Shown here in pieces: positions 17,162 to 26,697 of a DNA stretch of 64,000 bases. This stretch comes from Leptospira sp. WS60.C2 (GTDB lineage: Bacteria; Spirochaetota; Leptospiria; Leptospirales; Leptospiraceae): NCBI RefSeq assembly GCF_040833955.1, contig NZ_CP162133.1, forward strand, positions 2,921,501-2,985,500, read 5' to 3'. A program made the translations under genes and the position numbers. The stretch's first letter is position 1, and every line of letters starts with the position of its first letter. The notes under the pieces were generated by a model. That model did no database searches and was not told the origin of the DNA. It saw only the letters and a list, made by a program, of their open reading frames with translations.

Positions 17162-17974
17162 ATGAAGCAATTGAGCGAAATCGTTCACAATTCCTCAAAA
17201 GATGAGAGGGATATACTACTGGAGTATCAAAATATTGACGTTTCCAAATTGGAGACTCTTGATGTTTTAGGAATCCCGATAGACAATGTCACAACAGATG
17301 AAGCAATAGCCAAACTCTTTCGCGTGCTAGAAAAAAAAGAAGGCATGCACCATGTATTATTTTTAGATCCCATCAAACTCATGAGAATGCGTCCGAAAAA
17401 ACCTCTTCACCGTATCGCTGAAAAGGCTGGTACCATTTTAGTGGAAGGTGCTGGTATTGGATGGATGACCAAAGGACGATTGAAAGAACGAGTGACACCA
17501 ATCGCTGTGATGATGGATCTCATTCGTCTGGCAGAACTGAAAGAGTTCACTGCCTTTATCTTTGGTGCAAAAGACGAAATCGTAGAACGAATTTATTTTA
17601 ATCTTACAAGACATTTTCCCAAAGTTCGTATTGTTGGAAGACATGCAGGACATTTGGATCGCCAACGTGAAATGCGAGTGAAAGAGGCAATTCGAAAAAC
17701 AGGACCAGACATTATCTTTCTAGCAATGGATTTCCCTGAACAGGAAATTTGGATTGAGAACAACACTGGTTATTTTGGAAAAGCGGTTGTGATTGGTGTC
17801 GGTGGCGCCTTAGACATGTTATCTGGTGCAGACAAAAAAGCACCAGAATGGTTCAAGGAAAGAGGTCTCATTTGGTTATGGAGAATCATCGCAAGACCTT
17901 ACAGAATCCGAAGAATGTGGGAAACTTTTTACTTTATCCTTCTTGGAATTCGAGAACGTTTCCGTAAAAAATAA
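17162..17974 (+). CDS. WecG/TagA/CpsF family glycosyltransferase
   Basis: This 270-residue GT26-family enzyme is a UDP-sugar transferase for cell-surface polysaccharide or lipid-linked intermediates. Core motifs are VLGIPIDNVTTDEA (about 36-49), GTILVEGAGIGWMTK (in place of the common ADGIG pattern) and FIFGAKDEIVE. The C-terminal signature VIGVGGALDMLSGADKKAPEW is followed by the basic RIIARPYRIRRMW region that docks the family to membranes. The exact sugar cannot be inferred. Purine-rich GGAAAGG lies upstream of the ATG. It ends 3 bp from a convergent gene. Confidence 0.82.
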   Translation: MKQLSEIVHNSSKDERDILLEYQNIDVSKLETLDVLGIPIDNVTTDEAIAKLFRVLEKKEGMHHVLFLDPIKLMRMRPKKPLHRIAEKAGTILVEGAGIGWMTKGRLKERVTPIAVMMDLIRLAELKEFTAFIFGAKDEIVERIYFNLTRHFPKVRIVGRHAGHLDRQREMRVKEAIRKTGPDIIFLAMDFPEQEIWIENNTGYFGKAVVIGVGGALDMLSGADKKAPEWFKERGLIWLWRIIARPYRIRRMWETFYFILLGIRERFRKK

Positions 17975-17977
17975 ACC

Positions 17978-20900
17978 TTATTTTTTGATTTGAGCCAGGC
18001 GATCTAGGGTTGGAGCAAGCCAGTCTTCCAAGAGTGGCTCTCTGTCAAGTTTTGCCCTAGCAAACACCAAATCTTTATTAGAATTTGCAATTTCACTTAC
18101 AGAACCAATCTTCCGTGCTGTTTCCATTGCTTTCCAATAGTATTTCAATGCATTGATGGTATCTTGTTTTTTCTCATACACCGCACCGATGTTATTGTAA
18201 AGCGCTGTCAGTGTTTCATACACTTCTCGATGATCTGAATTTTCTGTATCAATTCGACCTAAGCTTTGTTCTTTCAGTTCATAATCATCTTTTAACTTGA
18301 GATAGTTGCCAAGTGCTGCATTGTACTGTCTTGTATAATAAAATGCATTTCCTTTGCCAAAGAGTAAAGTTGAATTATTATAAATGTCCTCTTCGGGAAG
18401 TTCTGCCCAATAATCTAAACTTTGTGCAAAATCTCCATGGTTGTAATCAATCCAACCTAAATAATAATAACATTCTCTGACAATTTTTGGATCTTTTGAA
18501 ATGTCGCGATCAAGAGCCGCAAGGAAAGACTCACGTGCCATAAAGAGACCATTTCGTCTTTCTTTTTCTTCATACGATAAGGTGCCAATGCTACGCTCTG
18601 GATAAATCTTTTTACCAGGAAATTCTCGTATATTATCTGTTTTGTTAATCCCTGCAGCTTCCAAAAATTGGATTTTACCTAAGTTAAACGAAATTCTACC
18701 TGGGCTTCCTTCCAGTAAGGTTTCATCTTCGTCTCTTTCACCCAATCGATCACGGTAGTTTTGATAACGGTTGTCTGCTTCTGAGAGAAGTTTCACCGCT
18801 TCATCATAATTTTCTGTTTGGATGTAATACTCTGCCATGAGTAAGACTGCCAAATAGTGTCTGATGTCATACGTGGATGCAAGTTCCAGTTGTTTTAGTG
18901 CACGAGCCGCTTCTTCTTTTTTAAAATAAAAACGAGCTCTTTGGTAGTATCCTTCTGCAAACTTGGATCCACCATCTTTACCATAGGCAATATTCAACAA
19001 GTATTCGACGTTATCATCAATTTCCATACCAGTTACCTGGTCTTCTGGATTGATGTTGTATTTGATTCTAACTTCTTCTGAATCCAAATCAATATAAAAG
19101 GAAGCAAGTTTTGCCAAAACAAAAAGGGAAAGTTCATCCTCAATGTTTAGTGCATTCCGAACTTGTCTATGATGGTTCAACACGTACTGTGGATTCTTAT
19201 CACGTTTCCACATTTCAATGTAAGTGGATAAAATTCCACCATGCCCAATTGGATTTTTAGGATACTTCTCGATGATATCGTTATAGTATTTAACCGCTGT
19301 CCCAAACTCTTGTTTGTTGTAGAAAATTTTGGCAATTCCAGCAATGGCATCTACATTGTCAGGATCTCCACCATCCGTAAACACACGTTTGAAGTATTCA
19401 ATGGCCAGATGGTCATTTTTATATTTTTTTCGATTACTGCCAGGTGGGACTTCAATAAAGTCCTTTCTGTGGAACGAATGAAAAGTTCCTAAAGCAATGT
19501 AAGTATCAACATCATGTACATTGTATTTGAGTCGAGACGCAATGTAAGCACCAGCTTTTAACACTTTTCTTGGAACTTTATCTTGTGAAGTTAGATAGAA
19601 AGCGAGCTCAGGAAGTGGTCTTCTCCCAGCTGTTTCAACACCAGCGTCGTTCCATTCTGTTTTTTTCGCAAAACTGATATTGGGAACCTCTTTCCGATTT
19701 TCCCAAGCACGTTTGTGTTCCCTGTCTTCAGGTTCATAACCAAAATCAGGTTCTACTTTTCCAAAACATTTTTCAAATGCACGTTCATACAAACCAGCTT
19801 TGGTGTAGGCAATACAATATTTGTTCAAAAACTCTAAGTTATGCGGGAAAATCTCTTCCCCTTTGATAAAATAATTTTCTGCATCAGCGAGTAGTTTTTT
19901 CTTTTCGAGAGCATCCGTTTCGTAACTGTATTCCTCGATTCTTTCCAGACCAAGTGCATACTGTGCCTTTGCCCGATATGGAACGATCACATACTTCCAT
20001 AGCGAAACAAGCCCAAACACTAAAAAGATGGCAGCGGCAGATGATAAAATAGTTCGTCTGATTAACTCGCGTTTACGAGCGGCACCTTCTTTGGTGTAAG
20101 CGTCTTTACTTGCAATGATGGGAACGCCATCTGCTGAAAAACGTCCAGTCGAATCACTGAGTTCAACACGTTCTCCAAGAAGACCACTTAAGAAACTGGC
20201 AATGTCTTCTGGTTTTTGTTGCGCTTTGATGAGTTCGATGATTTCTTTTTGGTTTCGAACTGGAATGCGTTGGTTGACAATCGTATCAATGATTGTCCTT
20301 CGTAGTTTAGGTGGATAACGAAGTAATTCCGATTGGATAACAGCAAGTTCTTCATCGGTTAGGTTGGCTTCTAAGGATTCATCTGGTTCATCCTCTTTGC
20401 CAAGAGACATGAGATCTTCTTCTAATCCGCCAGGACCTTCATCGTTTCCGCCAAAGTCATCCATTGCGGAGACTGGCATATCATCAATCGAAGGTGCTAG
20501 GTCATCGAAGGAAGGTGCCGCTAAATCATCATCAAGGCTCGGTGGTTCCATACCGACACCCAAGTCACCGAATGGATCATCAAATCCACCACCCATGTCG
20601 GCTGGTTCTGGTTCGCTCGCAGAACTCGCAGGAGAATCCATACTAGCAAATGGATCATCACCAAAACCAGAATCTGCTTCCGAAGTTGTTGGACTTGATC
20701 CCATATCAGCAAACGGATCATCACCAAACGAAGTATCCTCACTTGGCGCGCCTTGAGAAAGGTCACCAAACGGATCGTCGGCGCTTCCGACATTTTGGGT
20801 CGGCGTCTCTAGACTGGCAAATGGATCATCGCCGAAACCAGAATCTGCTTCTGTGGTAGCTGGGCCTCCACCCATATCAGCAAACGGATCATCACCTGAA

Positions 20901-21646
20901 GTTGTTTCTGCACCCGTGCCAAAATCAAAATCATCAGCACCGCCTTGCGGTTCTTCTGTGCCAGAATCAAATCCAGCAAACAAATCTTCGTCGGTCGTTT
21001 TGGGAGTAAAATCATCATCTCCGCCCAGATTGGCAAACGGGTCATCACCAATGGTCGGAGCTTTTGTTTCTTCGATGGGTGCTTCATCAATCGCATCTAA
21101 GTTGGCAAACGGATCGTCCGAGGCACCACCAGGAGAGTCTAGATTGGCAAATGGATCGGCTTCCTCTGCTTCTGGAGTTTGCGTTGAGGAGAACGGGTCA
21201 TCGGCTCCTCCCAGATCATCCCCAGGAGAATCCATCCCCAAATCATCAAAATCAGAAGTTTCGGATGGAGTTTGTTCCCTCGGTTTTGGGGTATCTTCCC
21301 CTAATAGTTCATCTAAATCAATTCCATCATCTTCTTCCGGTTGGTTACTTGAAAGTTTGGGCGGGCCAAAATCATCCTCATCATCAAGGCCAACAAATGG
21401 ATCCGAAGCATCACCGGTAGCAGTGTCTCCTGTGCCAAAATCATTGGGGATCGTATCATTCGGTTCTTCGGAAGTTTCCGGTTCTTCTGATCCAGAAAAT
21501 GGGTTGGTATAGCCGAGTTTCTCACGGAGGACCTTCGCCATCGGATTGAGCTCTTCCGAGGACATAGGATTTTTATTGAGAGCCGAAAACATCGTCTCGA
21601 TTTGTTTGATTTCTTCCGGACTCAATTTGTCTATCGGCTCAGCCAT
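17978..21646 (-). CDS. Large TPR membrane protein with acidic DDPFA-repeat N-terminus (candidate flagellar collar protein)
   Basis: The 1222-residue protein has a short helical start (LSPEEIKQIETMF). An Asp/Pro/Gly-rich low-complexity region (about 50-415) holds around twelve DDPFA-x-L/M repeats. A helical domain follows (about 430-500, LTDEELAVIQSELLRYPPKL), then one TM helix (about 532-552) and a long C-terminal array of TPR-like helices (560-1222). The topology suggests a cytoplasmic N-terminus and a periplasmic TPR part. Spirochaete flagellar collar proteins such as Borrelia FlcA have a similar TM-plus-TPR plan, so that role is possible, but I infer this from architecture only. It starts 155 bp from a divergent exported protein. 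Confidence 0.65.
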   Translation of the reverse strand: MAEPIDKLSPEEIKQIETMFSALNKNPMSSEELNPMAKVLREKLGYTNPFSGSEEPETSEEPNDTIPNDFGTGDTATGDASDPFVGLDDEDDFGPPKLSSNQPEEDDGIDLDELLGEDTPKPREQTPSETSDFDDLGMDSPGDDLGGADDPFSSTQTPEAEEADPFANLDSPGGASDDPFANLDAIDEAPIEETKAPTIGDDPFANLGGDDDFTPKTTDEDLFAGFDSGTEEPQGGADDFDFGTGAETTSGDDPFADMGGGPATTEADSGFGDDPFASLETPTQNVGSADDPFGDLSQGAPSEDTSFGDDPFADMGSSPTTSEADSGFGDDPFASMDSPASSASEPEPADMGGGFDDPFGDLGVGMEPPSLDDDLAAPSFDDLAPSIDDMPVSAMDDFGGNDEGPGGLEEDLMSLGKEDEPDESLEANLTDEELAVIQSELLRYPPKLRRTIIDTIVNQRIPVRNQKEIIELIKAQQKPEDIASFLSGLLGERVELSDSTGRFSADGVPIIASKDAYTKEGAARKRELIRRTILSSAAAIFLVFGLVSLWKYVIVPYRAKAQYALGLERIEEYSYETDALEKKKLLADAENYFIKGEEIFPHNLEFLNKYCIAYTKAGLYERAFEKCFGKVEPDFGYEPEDREHKRAWENRKEVPNISFAKKTEWNDAGVETAGRRPLPELAFYLTSQDKVPRKVLKAGAYIASRLKYNVHDVDTYIALGTFHSFHRKDFIEVPPGSNRKKYKNDHLAIEYFKRVFTDGGDPDNVDAIAGIAKIFYNKQEFGTAVKYYNDIIEKYPKNPIGHGGILSTYIEMWKRDKNPQYVLNHHRQVRNALNIEDELSLFVLAKLASFYIDLDSEEVRIKYNINPEDQVTGMEIDDNVEYLLNIAYGKDGGSKFAEGYYQRARFYFKKEEAARALKQLELASTYDIRHYLAVLLMAEYYIQTENYDEAVKLLSEADNRYQNYRDRLGERDEDETLLEGSPGRISFNLGKIQFLEAAGINKTDNIREFPGKKIYPERSIGTLSYEEKERRNGLFMARESFLAALDRDISKDPKIVRECYYYLGWIDYNHGDFAQSLDYWAELPEEDIYNNSTLLFGKGNAFYYTRQYNAALGNYLKLKDDYELKEQSLGRIDTENSDHREVYETLTALYNNIGAVYEKKQDTINALKYYWKAMETARKIGSVSEIANSNKDLVFARAKLDREPLLEDWLAPTLDRLAQIKK
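20550..21440 (-). repeat. Coding repeat: degenerate DDPFA[NDS][LM] units
   Basis: About twelve units of roughly 45-75 bp share a core that reads GATGATCCGTTTGC-like on the coding strand. They encode DDPFANLD, DDPFADMG, DDPFASLE and similar. Units are separated by variable Ser/Thr/Glu/Gly linkers. All lie in frame within the TPR-protein gene, and repeat number is likely to vary between strains. Confidence 0.7.
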
Positions 21647-21801
21647 GCGAGGGTCTATTCCTAATGAATTATCGGCCCCTTCTAAAAATGACAGAATATT
21701 TTTTTTATTATGTCAGATGGTTCCAATCAAAAAAAACCTTTCACTCTCTTTTTTCAATCCTGCCGAAAATAAAGACAAAGGACTTTAGAGACGATCGCAC
21801 T

Positions 21802-22680
21802 ATGTTGAAATCCAAATTCATCCGAATTGCCCTCATTTTACTCTTTTTGACAGGTATTGGTATTTTTGCCGACGACGGGATGGATTGGATTGGGAGTTTT
21901 TCCTCGGGAGAACTCGAAATGTCAGACGAAACCGAAGATCAGGACACCGTGTATTACCTTTGGCAATTAGAAAGTCTAAAAAAGAATATTGCTCCGCGTT
22001 ACATTCGTTATCTTGATGTTGAATCCTATGTTTCAAGTGGGAACCTTTTACACCGAGGGATTTTGTTTACCTACAATGGACTGCGGGACGAGTCCGTAGA
22101 AATCTGCGGGAGTTTCAACAATTGGGAATGTGCTGAGATGAAGCGTAACCAATACGGAATTTATTATACAGTGATCGAACCCGACCAAATCAAAGACAAT
22201 TACGAAGAAGATCCGGTTTATGAGTATAAATTTCGTGTAAATGGACTTTTGACATATGATCCAGAAAACTTTGATAAGGTGGAAGATGGGTCTGGTTCTT
22301 ATTATTCACGATTTATCTTGGATTCCAAAGATACCGACCGCCAAACCAAAACGATGGTATTAGAAGACTCTGCTAACGAAGAACGAGATCTACGCACAGT
22401 CAAATTTCAAATTTATTTACCGAATGCAGAAGTGGTGCGAGTGGTTGGAAATTTTAACGACTGGAACCCAGAACATGATTTTTTGAAAAAAGATCGTAAA
22501 GGTGTATTCACACTCGAGAAAAAACTTCTACCCGGTGAGTACCATTATCAATTCATCGTGGATGGGGAAACCATGCTCGATACATACAATCCCATCACCA
22601 ATATCAAAGTAGATACCAATGAATCGGTTTCTTCCCTTCTCGTTCCAGAAAGAAATTATGCGCTAGAACGTAAGATGTGA
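21802..22680 (+). CDS. Exported protein with two CBM48/AMPK-type glycogen-binding-like domains
   Basis: The product is 292 residues from the ATG at 21802. The frame is open further upstream, but this start gives a clear signal peptide (MLKSKFIRIALILLFLTGIG...FA). The mature part holds two early-set beta-sandwich modules. Each has the glycogen-binding core: VEICGSFNNWE (about 95) and VRVVGNFNDWNPEHDF (about 212), the latter followed by GEYHYQFIVDG. No catalytic domain is present. Such modules bind alpha-glucans or mediate protein contacts, so the role is open. It is divergent from the large TPR gene and convergent with clpS. Confidence 0.75.
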   Translation: MLKSKFIRIALILLFLTGIGIFADDGMDWIGSFSSGELEMSDETEDQDTVYYLWQLESLKKNIAPRYIRYLDVESYVSSGNLLHRGILFTYNGLRDESVEICGSFNNWECAEMKRNQYGIYYTVIEPDQIKDNYEEDPVYEYKFRVNGLLTYDPENFDKVEDGSGSYYSRFILDSKDTDRQTKTMVLEDSANEERDLRTVKFQIYLPNAEVVRVVGNFNDWNPEHDFLKKDRKGVFTLEKKLLPGEYHYQFIVDGETMLDTYNPITNIKVDTNESVSSLLVPERNYALERKM

Positions 22681-22690
22681 TGATTTGATA

Positions 22691-22715
22691 ATAAATCTAA
22701 ATTTCAGAGATTTAT
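22691..22715. terminator. AT-rich hairpin between convergent genes
   Basis: ATAAATCT and AGATTTAT form an 8-bp inverted repeat with a 9-base loop between the glycogen-binding-like gene and clpS. It is AT-rich and lacks a T-tract, so it would be a weak bidirectional terminator at best. Confidence 0.3.
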
Positions 22716-22766
22716 CTAACCTACCTGAATAGGAAAAAAACGTCTAAATGTTTGTAAGTTGCCCCA

Positions 22767-23093
22767 TTACTGTTCTAAGGTTGCGGTCATCGATCCTTTG
22801 GATGAACTCATACGAGGATCAGGACCATAACCTAAGATACGTTCATGCACGAACTCTGCGTGTTCCAATTCTCCAGAAAAGACGATTGTTTTTTTGCGGG
22901 TGTCCACTTCCACAGCGTGTTGGAAAGCTTTTTCCCAAGTCATTTGGCAGACGTCCATAAGCATCTCAATGACATATTCATAGGTGTGATGGTCATCATC
23001 CCACAAAACGACTTTCCAAGGTCCGTCATTTTTGCGGGGTTTGATTTCTACTTCTTCTAATACAGATGGTTGGGAAGCTCCGGAACCGGTCAT
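22767..23093 (-). CDS. clpS: ClpS-family adaptor of the Clp protease
   Basis: This ClpS-family protein of about 108 residues delivers N-degron substrates to ClpA/ClpC-ClpP. The ClpS fold motifs are WKVVLWDDDHHTYEYVIEML (core binding pocket) and AVEVDTRKKTIVFSGELEHAEF. The pocket segment has LWDDDHHT where the E. coli protein has LLNDDYTP, closer to the divergent ClpS seen in actinobacteria and planctomycetes. A GTG directly before the ATG at 23093 is an alternative start. No clpA is adjacent; it ends the leftward metK run, 16 bp after the transketolase gene. Confidence 0.85.
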   Translation of the reverse strand: MTGSGASQPSVLEEVEIKPRKNDGPWKVVLWDDDHHTYEYVIEMLMDVCQMTWEKAFQHAVEVDTRKKTIVFSGELEHAEFVHERILGYGPDPRMSSSKGSMTATLEQ

Positions 23094-23109
23094 CACCGAA
23101 GCCTATTCC

Positions 23110-24075
23110 CTATTTTTTCTTTTTGGAAATGGCAAGTTCCGCATGAGACACGACATCTTTTGCGCGGAGACCAAAATAATCGAGGAGTCCACTCCATGTT
23201 CCTGATTTTCCAAAACTATCCTTCATTCCCAATTTGATCACAGGAACGGGGTATTCTTCAGATAATAACTCAGAAACAGCAGATCCAAGACCACCAATCA
23301 CATTGTGTTCTTCACAAGTGACAACAGCACCACATTCTTTTGCTTTGGCGATGATGGCTTCTTTGTCCAAAGGTTTGATTGTCGCCATATTGAGGAGAGA
23401 GGCACTGATTCCTTTTTCTTTCAATAGTCCAACCGCGGTCATGGCTTCGTTCACCATGACACCATTGGCAATGATACAAACATCTTTTCCTTCCGAGATC
23501 ACTTCTGCTTTCCCAATTTGGAATTTATAGTTTTCTCGTTCGATCACAGGGATTGCAGGTCGACCCACTCTTACATAGACAGGTCCTTGGTAATCGGCAA
23601 TGGCATGGATGACTTGTTTGGTCTCGTTAAAATCAGATGGGCAAATCACAGTCATTTCAGGAATGACACGCATGATGGCAAAATCTTCGATACATTGGTG
23701 AGACGCACCGTCTTCTCCCACTGTGATCCCACCATGAGAAGCAACTAATTTTACATTTAACTTTGGATAAACGACACTATTTCGAACCACTTCCCAAGCT
23801 CTACCAGATAAAAACATGGCAAAACTAGAAGCAAAAGGCACAAACCCAGAAAGGGCAAGCCCCGCCGCATGACCAACTAAGTTTTGTTCAGCGACACCCA
23901 CGTTAAAAAAACGCTCAGGGTATTTTTTCTTAAAATCGGCCGTTTTTGTGGAACCAGAAAGGTCAGCGTCCAAAACGACCACATCTTGTCTGGATGCACC
24001 TAACTCAACTAAGGCTTCGCCGTATGCATCTCTTGTTGCTTTTTTGTCCGCTGTTGATTGGCTAGGTGCTCCCAT
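23110..24075 (-). CDS. Transketolase, C-terminal subunit of a split enzyme
   Basis: The 321-residue protein covers the pyrimidine-binding and C-terminal domains of transketolase: [27 protein letters not shown] (with the catalytic Glu that activates thiamine diphosphate), [16 protein letters not shown], and a C-domain with [13 protein letters not shown]. The N-terminal PP-binding half is missing, so it must come from a separate gene, as in other split transketolases; none lies in this window. It acts in the non-oxidative pentose phosphate pathway. It starts 3 bp after metK with an AAAGGA ribosome site. Confidence 0.88.
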   Translation of the reverse strand: MGAPSQSTADKKATRDAYGEALVELGASRQDVVVLDADLSGSTKTADFKKKYPERFFNVGVAEQNLVGHAAGLALSGFVPFASSFAMFLSGRAWEVVRNSVVYPKLNVKLVASHGGITVGEDGASHQCIEDFAIMRVIPEMTVICPSDFNETKQVIHAIADYQGPVYVRVGRPAIPVIERENYKFQIGKAEVISEGKDVCIIANGVMVNEAMTAVGLLKEKGISASLLNMATIKPLDKEAIIAKAKECGAVVTCEEHNVIGGLGSAVSELLSEEYPVPVIKLGMKDSFGKSGTWSGLLDYFGLRAKDVVSHAELAISKKKK

Positions 24076-24078
24076 TCT

Positions 24079-25245
24079 TTATCCTTTCTTTAAAGCATCT
24101 GCTTTATCAGTTTTTTCCCAAGTGAATGTACTTCCAGTTCTACCGAAGTGACCGTAAGCAGCAGTTTCTTGGTATTTTCTACCTTTTCCAAGAAGATCTA
24201 AACTTTCTACAATACCCTTTGGAGTGAGTTTAAAGTTTGCAAGTACACGTTTTGCAATTTCCTCATCAGAAATGGTTCCTGTTCCAAATGTATCCACAAG
24301 TACAGACACTGGTTGTGCCACACCAATCGCATATGCCAACTGCACTTCACATTTGTGAGCAAGACCAGCTGCCACTACGTTTTTCGCAATGTAACGACCC
24401 ATGTATGCCGCAGAACGGTCAACTTTGGATGGATCCTTTCCAGAGAAAGCCCCACCACCGTGTCGACCCATTCCACCATACGTGTCTACAATGATCTTAC
24501 GACCAGTCAGACCAGTATCACCGTGTGGACCACCGATTTCGAATTTACCAGTTGGGTTGATGAAATAACGAGTGTTCACAAGAAGTTCTTTCGGTATCAT
24601 TTTTTTGATACATTCTTCAATGACAGCTTCTTCGATTTGTTTGTGAGTCACACCTGGTTTGTGTTGTGTGGAAATGACCACTGTATCAACACGTTTTGGT
24701 TTTCCGTCTTCGTATTGAATTGTGACTTGTGACTTTGCATCAGGACGAAGCCAGTCAATTTTATTTGTGTGGCGAAGTTCTGATAAATGTTCGAGAAGTT
24801 TGTGGGAGTAATAAAGCGGAGCAGGCATAAACTCTGGAGTTTCTGCAATCGCAAAACCAAACATCAATCCTTGGTCACCAGCACCTTGTTCTGTATGAAG
24901 ACCTTCTCCTTCGTTTACCCCTTGGGCGATGTCGGGAGACTGCGCGTGCACGTGAGAAGCAACGACTGCAAAATCTGCATCAAAATACATATTGATATCG
25001 TTGTATCCGATTTTACGGATCACATCACGAGCGATCTCTTGTGTGTCCACTTTGCCTTTGCTTGTGATTTCTCCAGCTATGACGACTAGGTTTGTGGTCA
25101 CAAGAGTTTCACAAGCAACACGGGATTTTGGATCTTGGGCTAAATACGCATCGAGAATGGCATCAGAAATTTGATCACAGACTTTGTCTGGGTGTCCTTC
25201 GGATACGGACTCGGAAGTGAAAATGTAGTTTTTTAGAGAAGACAT
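24079..25245 (-). CDS. metK: S-adenosylmethionine synthetase
   Basis: MetK makes SAM from methionine and ATP in the cytosol. The 388 residues include [18 protein letters not shown] (ATP/Mg site), [12 protein letters not shown], the [14 protein letters not shown] segment and the phosphate loop [19 protein letters not shown]. The length is typical. It lies 10 bp after the acyltransferase gene, so there is no room for a SAM riboswitch directly upstream, and it is probably driven from farther right in the operon. Confidence 0.97.
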   Translation of the reverse strand: MSSLKNYIFTSESVSEGHPDKVCDQISDAILDAYLAQDPKSRVACETLVTTNLVVIAGEITSKGKVDTQEIARDVIRKIGYNDINMYFDADFAVVASHVHAQSPDIAQGVNEGEGLHTEQGAGDQGLMFGFAIAETPEFMPAPLYYSHKLLEHLSELRHTNKIDWLRPDAKSQVTIQYEDGKPKRVDTVVISTQHKPGVTHKQIEEAVIEECIKKMIPKELLVNTRYFINPTGKFEIGGPHGDTGLTGRKIIVDTYGGMGRHGGGAFSGKDPSKVDRSAAYMGRYIAKNVVAAGLAHKCEVQLAYAIGVAQPVSVLVDTFGTGTISDEEIAKRVLANFKLTPKGIVESLDLLGKGRKYQETAAYGHFGRTGSTFTWEKTDKADALKKG

Positions 25246-25255
25246 ATTTTTTACC

Positions 25256-26008
25256 TTACTTGGTTAAAGTTTCGTTTTTAGGTGGTACGTCAATAGAATT
25301 GTCAGGAAAGAGTCCTCGAACATACGATTCCAAAGCCTCTGCATTCGCATTCATCGCCGTTTCCAGTTGTTTTGCATAGGCATCAATTTCGCTTTCGGTG
25401 AGACCCTTGGGAACAAAGAACGGATCCCCATACTGAATGAAAAGCCTGGCACCAAATTTTGGAAAAAAATGACGGTCCCAACTTTTAAAAACATACGCTC
25501 TGTCATAACAAGAATGCAGATACAAAATGGGAAAACCTGTGAGAGAGGCTGTCACAATCACACCCGGTTTCACTTCTCTTCTTGGCCCTTTTGGTCCATC
25601 CACCGTAAAAATAGGAACTGCACCCTGTTTCATTTCTTTCAAAATATTACGAAAGGCTCCTGTCCCTCCACGAGTGGAAGATCCTCGAACGGATCGTAAC
25701 CCAGAGCGAGCGAAGGTTTGGTGGATGATCTCACCATCTTTGGATTGAGAAACAAGTGCGACCATATCCGCTTTTTTCTTTCGTTTTAAGTATTCCGTGG
25801 CATGCCTATAGAGGGAAAGAGTTGTCTCGTGGAAAACCGCGATGATGTAGTTACCACCCTGTTCGATCACGTTTTGAGAGGCATTTGGTATGATGAACGT
25901 TTGGTTACGAACAAACAAATACCAAACTCTTACAATGAAATGAATCAAATAACTAAAGAAGATGTATTTGGTTTTGGAATACGGTTTTTGTTTGTTGTCT
26001 GGTATCAA
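25256..26008 (-). CDS. DUF374 lysophospholipid acyltransferase-like protein
   Basis: This inner-membrane acyltransferase-superfamily protein has about 250 residues. Motifs are the His-containing [15 protein letters not shown] (the HxxxxD-like block), [25 protein letters not shown] and the DUF374 hallmark [16 protein letters not shown]. Its acceptor is unknown; a glycerophospholipid or lipid A role is likely. I place the start at TTG 26008, which overlaps the upstream stop as TTGA and has AAAGGA nine bases before it; the frame is open to 26035 but without a ribosome site. metK follows after 10 bp. Confidence 0.83.
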   Translation of the reverse strand: MIPDNKQKPYSKTKYIFFSYLIHFIVRVWYLFVRNQTFIIPNASQNVIEQGGNYIIAVFHETTLSLYRHATEYLKRKKKADMVALVSQSKDGEIIHQTFARSGLRSVRGSSTRGGTGAFRNILKEMKQGAVPIFTVDGPKGPRREVKPGVIVTASLTGFPILYLHSCYDRAYVFKSWDRHFFPKFGARLFIQYGDPFFVPKGLTESEIDAYAKQLETAMNANAEALESYVRGLFPDNSIDVPPKNETLTK

Positions 26009-26697
26009 AAGGAATGGTCCTTTCCGATTTCCCAAAGGATATCATTTTCATAAATTTTAACCGTGGGACCCTCACCACTCGCAGGTTTGTCTTTTAGAAA
26101 CGAATGGATCATCGATTTTGCTACGAATTCGGCAGGGATTGGTTTGTATTTTTTGAGACCAAGGAGACCGAACGGAATGAGGTGGCCCATGATCTCGCCT
26201 AATTTTTCACCGATTCGTAACTCTTCTCGCTCTCCAAGAAGTAAAGACGGGCGAAAGATTCCCAGGAACGGAAACTGAAGTGCAGAGAGTTCTTTTTCCA
26301 ACTCTCCTTTGACTCGGTTGTAAAAAATGGACGAGTTAGAGTCAGAACCCATCGCTGTGATCACGTAAAAACCCGGGATCTTTTTTTCCTTCGCTTGTTT
26401 TGCCGCAAGTAAGGGATACTCAAAATCAATATCTTTAAATTTTTCCTGACTCCCGGCTTTGCCAATCGTCGTTCCCAAACAACAGAACACAGCATCGATT
26501 CCATCGGGAACACTCACCTTCCCTGACTGAAAGTCTTCCCAAGTAACCTTTACCACTTCAATCGGAAGATTGGGTTTGGATGAGGTTTCAAAATGGCGAG
26601 CCCAAACAATCACTTTTTTGATTTGTGGATAGAAGAGAAGAGAGAGTAACACTTGTTTGCCGACAAGACCTGTCCCACCCAATAGTAGTATTTTCAT
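26005..26697 (-). CDS. NAD(P)-binding Rossmann protein (NmrA/HTATIP2-like)
   Basis: The 230-residue protein begins with the Rossmann glycine motif LLLGGTGLVGKQVLL (3-17). It continues with AVFCCLGTTIGKAGS and YVITAMGSDSNS, then a YNRVKGELEKEL active-site-like Tyr-Lys pair. This is the layout of atypical short-chain dehydrogenases of the HTATIP2/TIP30 group. The substrate is unknown. Its ATG overlaps the PilZ stop and its TGA overlaps the next TTG start, so it is fully embedded in the operon. Confidence 0.82.
   Translation of the reverse strand: MKILLLGGTGLVGKQVLLSLLFYPQIKKVIVWARHFETSSKPNLPIEVVKVTWEDFQSGKVSVPDGIDAVFCCLGTTIGKAGSQEKFKDIDFEYPLLAAKQAKEKKIPGFYVITAMGSDSNSSIFYNRVKGELEKELSALQFPFLGIFRPSLLLGEREELRIGEKLGEIMGHLIPFGLLGLKKYKPIPAEFVAKSMIHSFLKDKPASGEGPTVKIYENDILWEIGKDHSF

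Noticed and set aside
20550..21440. Regular DNA repeats that could suggest a CRISPR array.
   Set aside because: Units are degenerate, unevenly spaced and all in frame inside one coding sequence.
21745..21800. GCCGAAAA resembling a flagellar sigma-28 -10 element upstream of the glycogen-binding-like gene.
   Set aside because: No TAAA-type -35 element lies at the right distance.
25246..25255. SAM riboswitch before metK.
   Set aside because: The gap to the upstream gene is only 10 bp.
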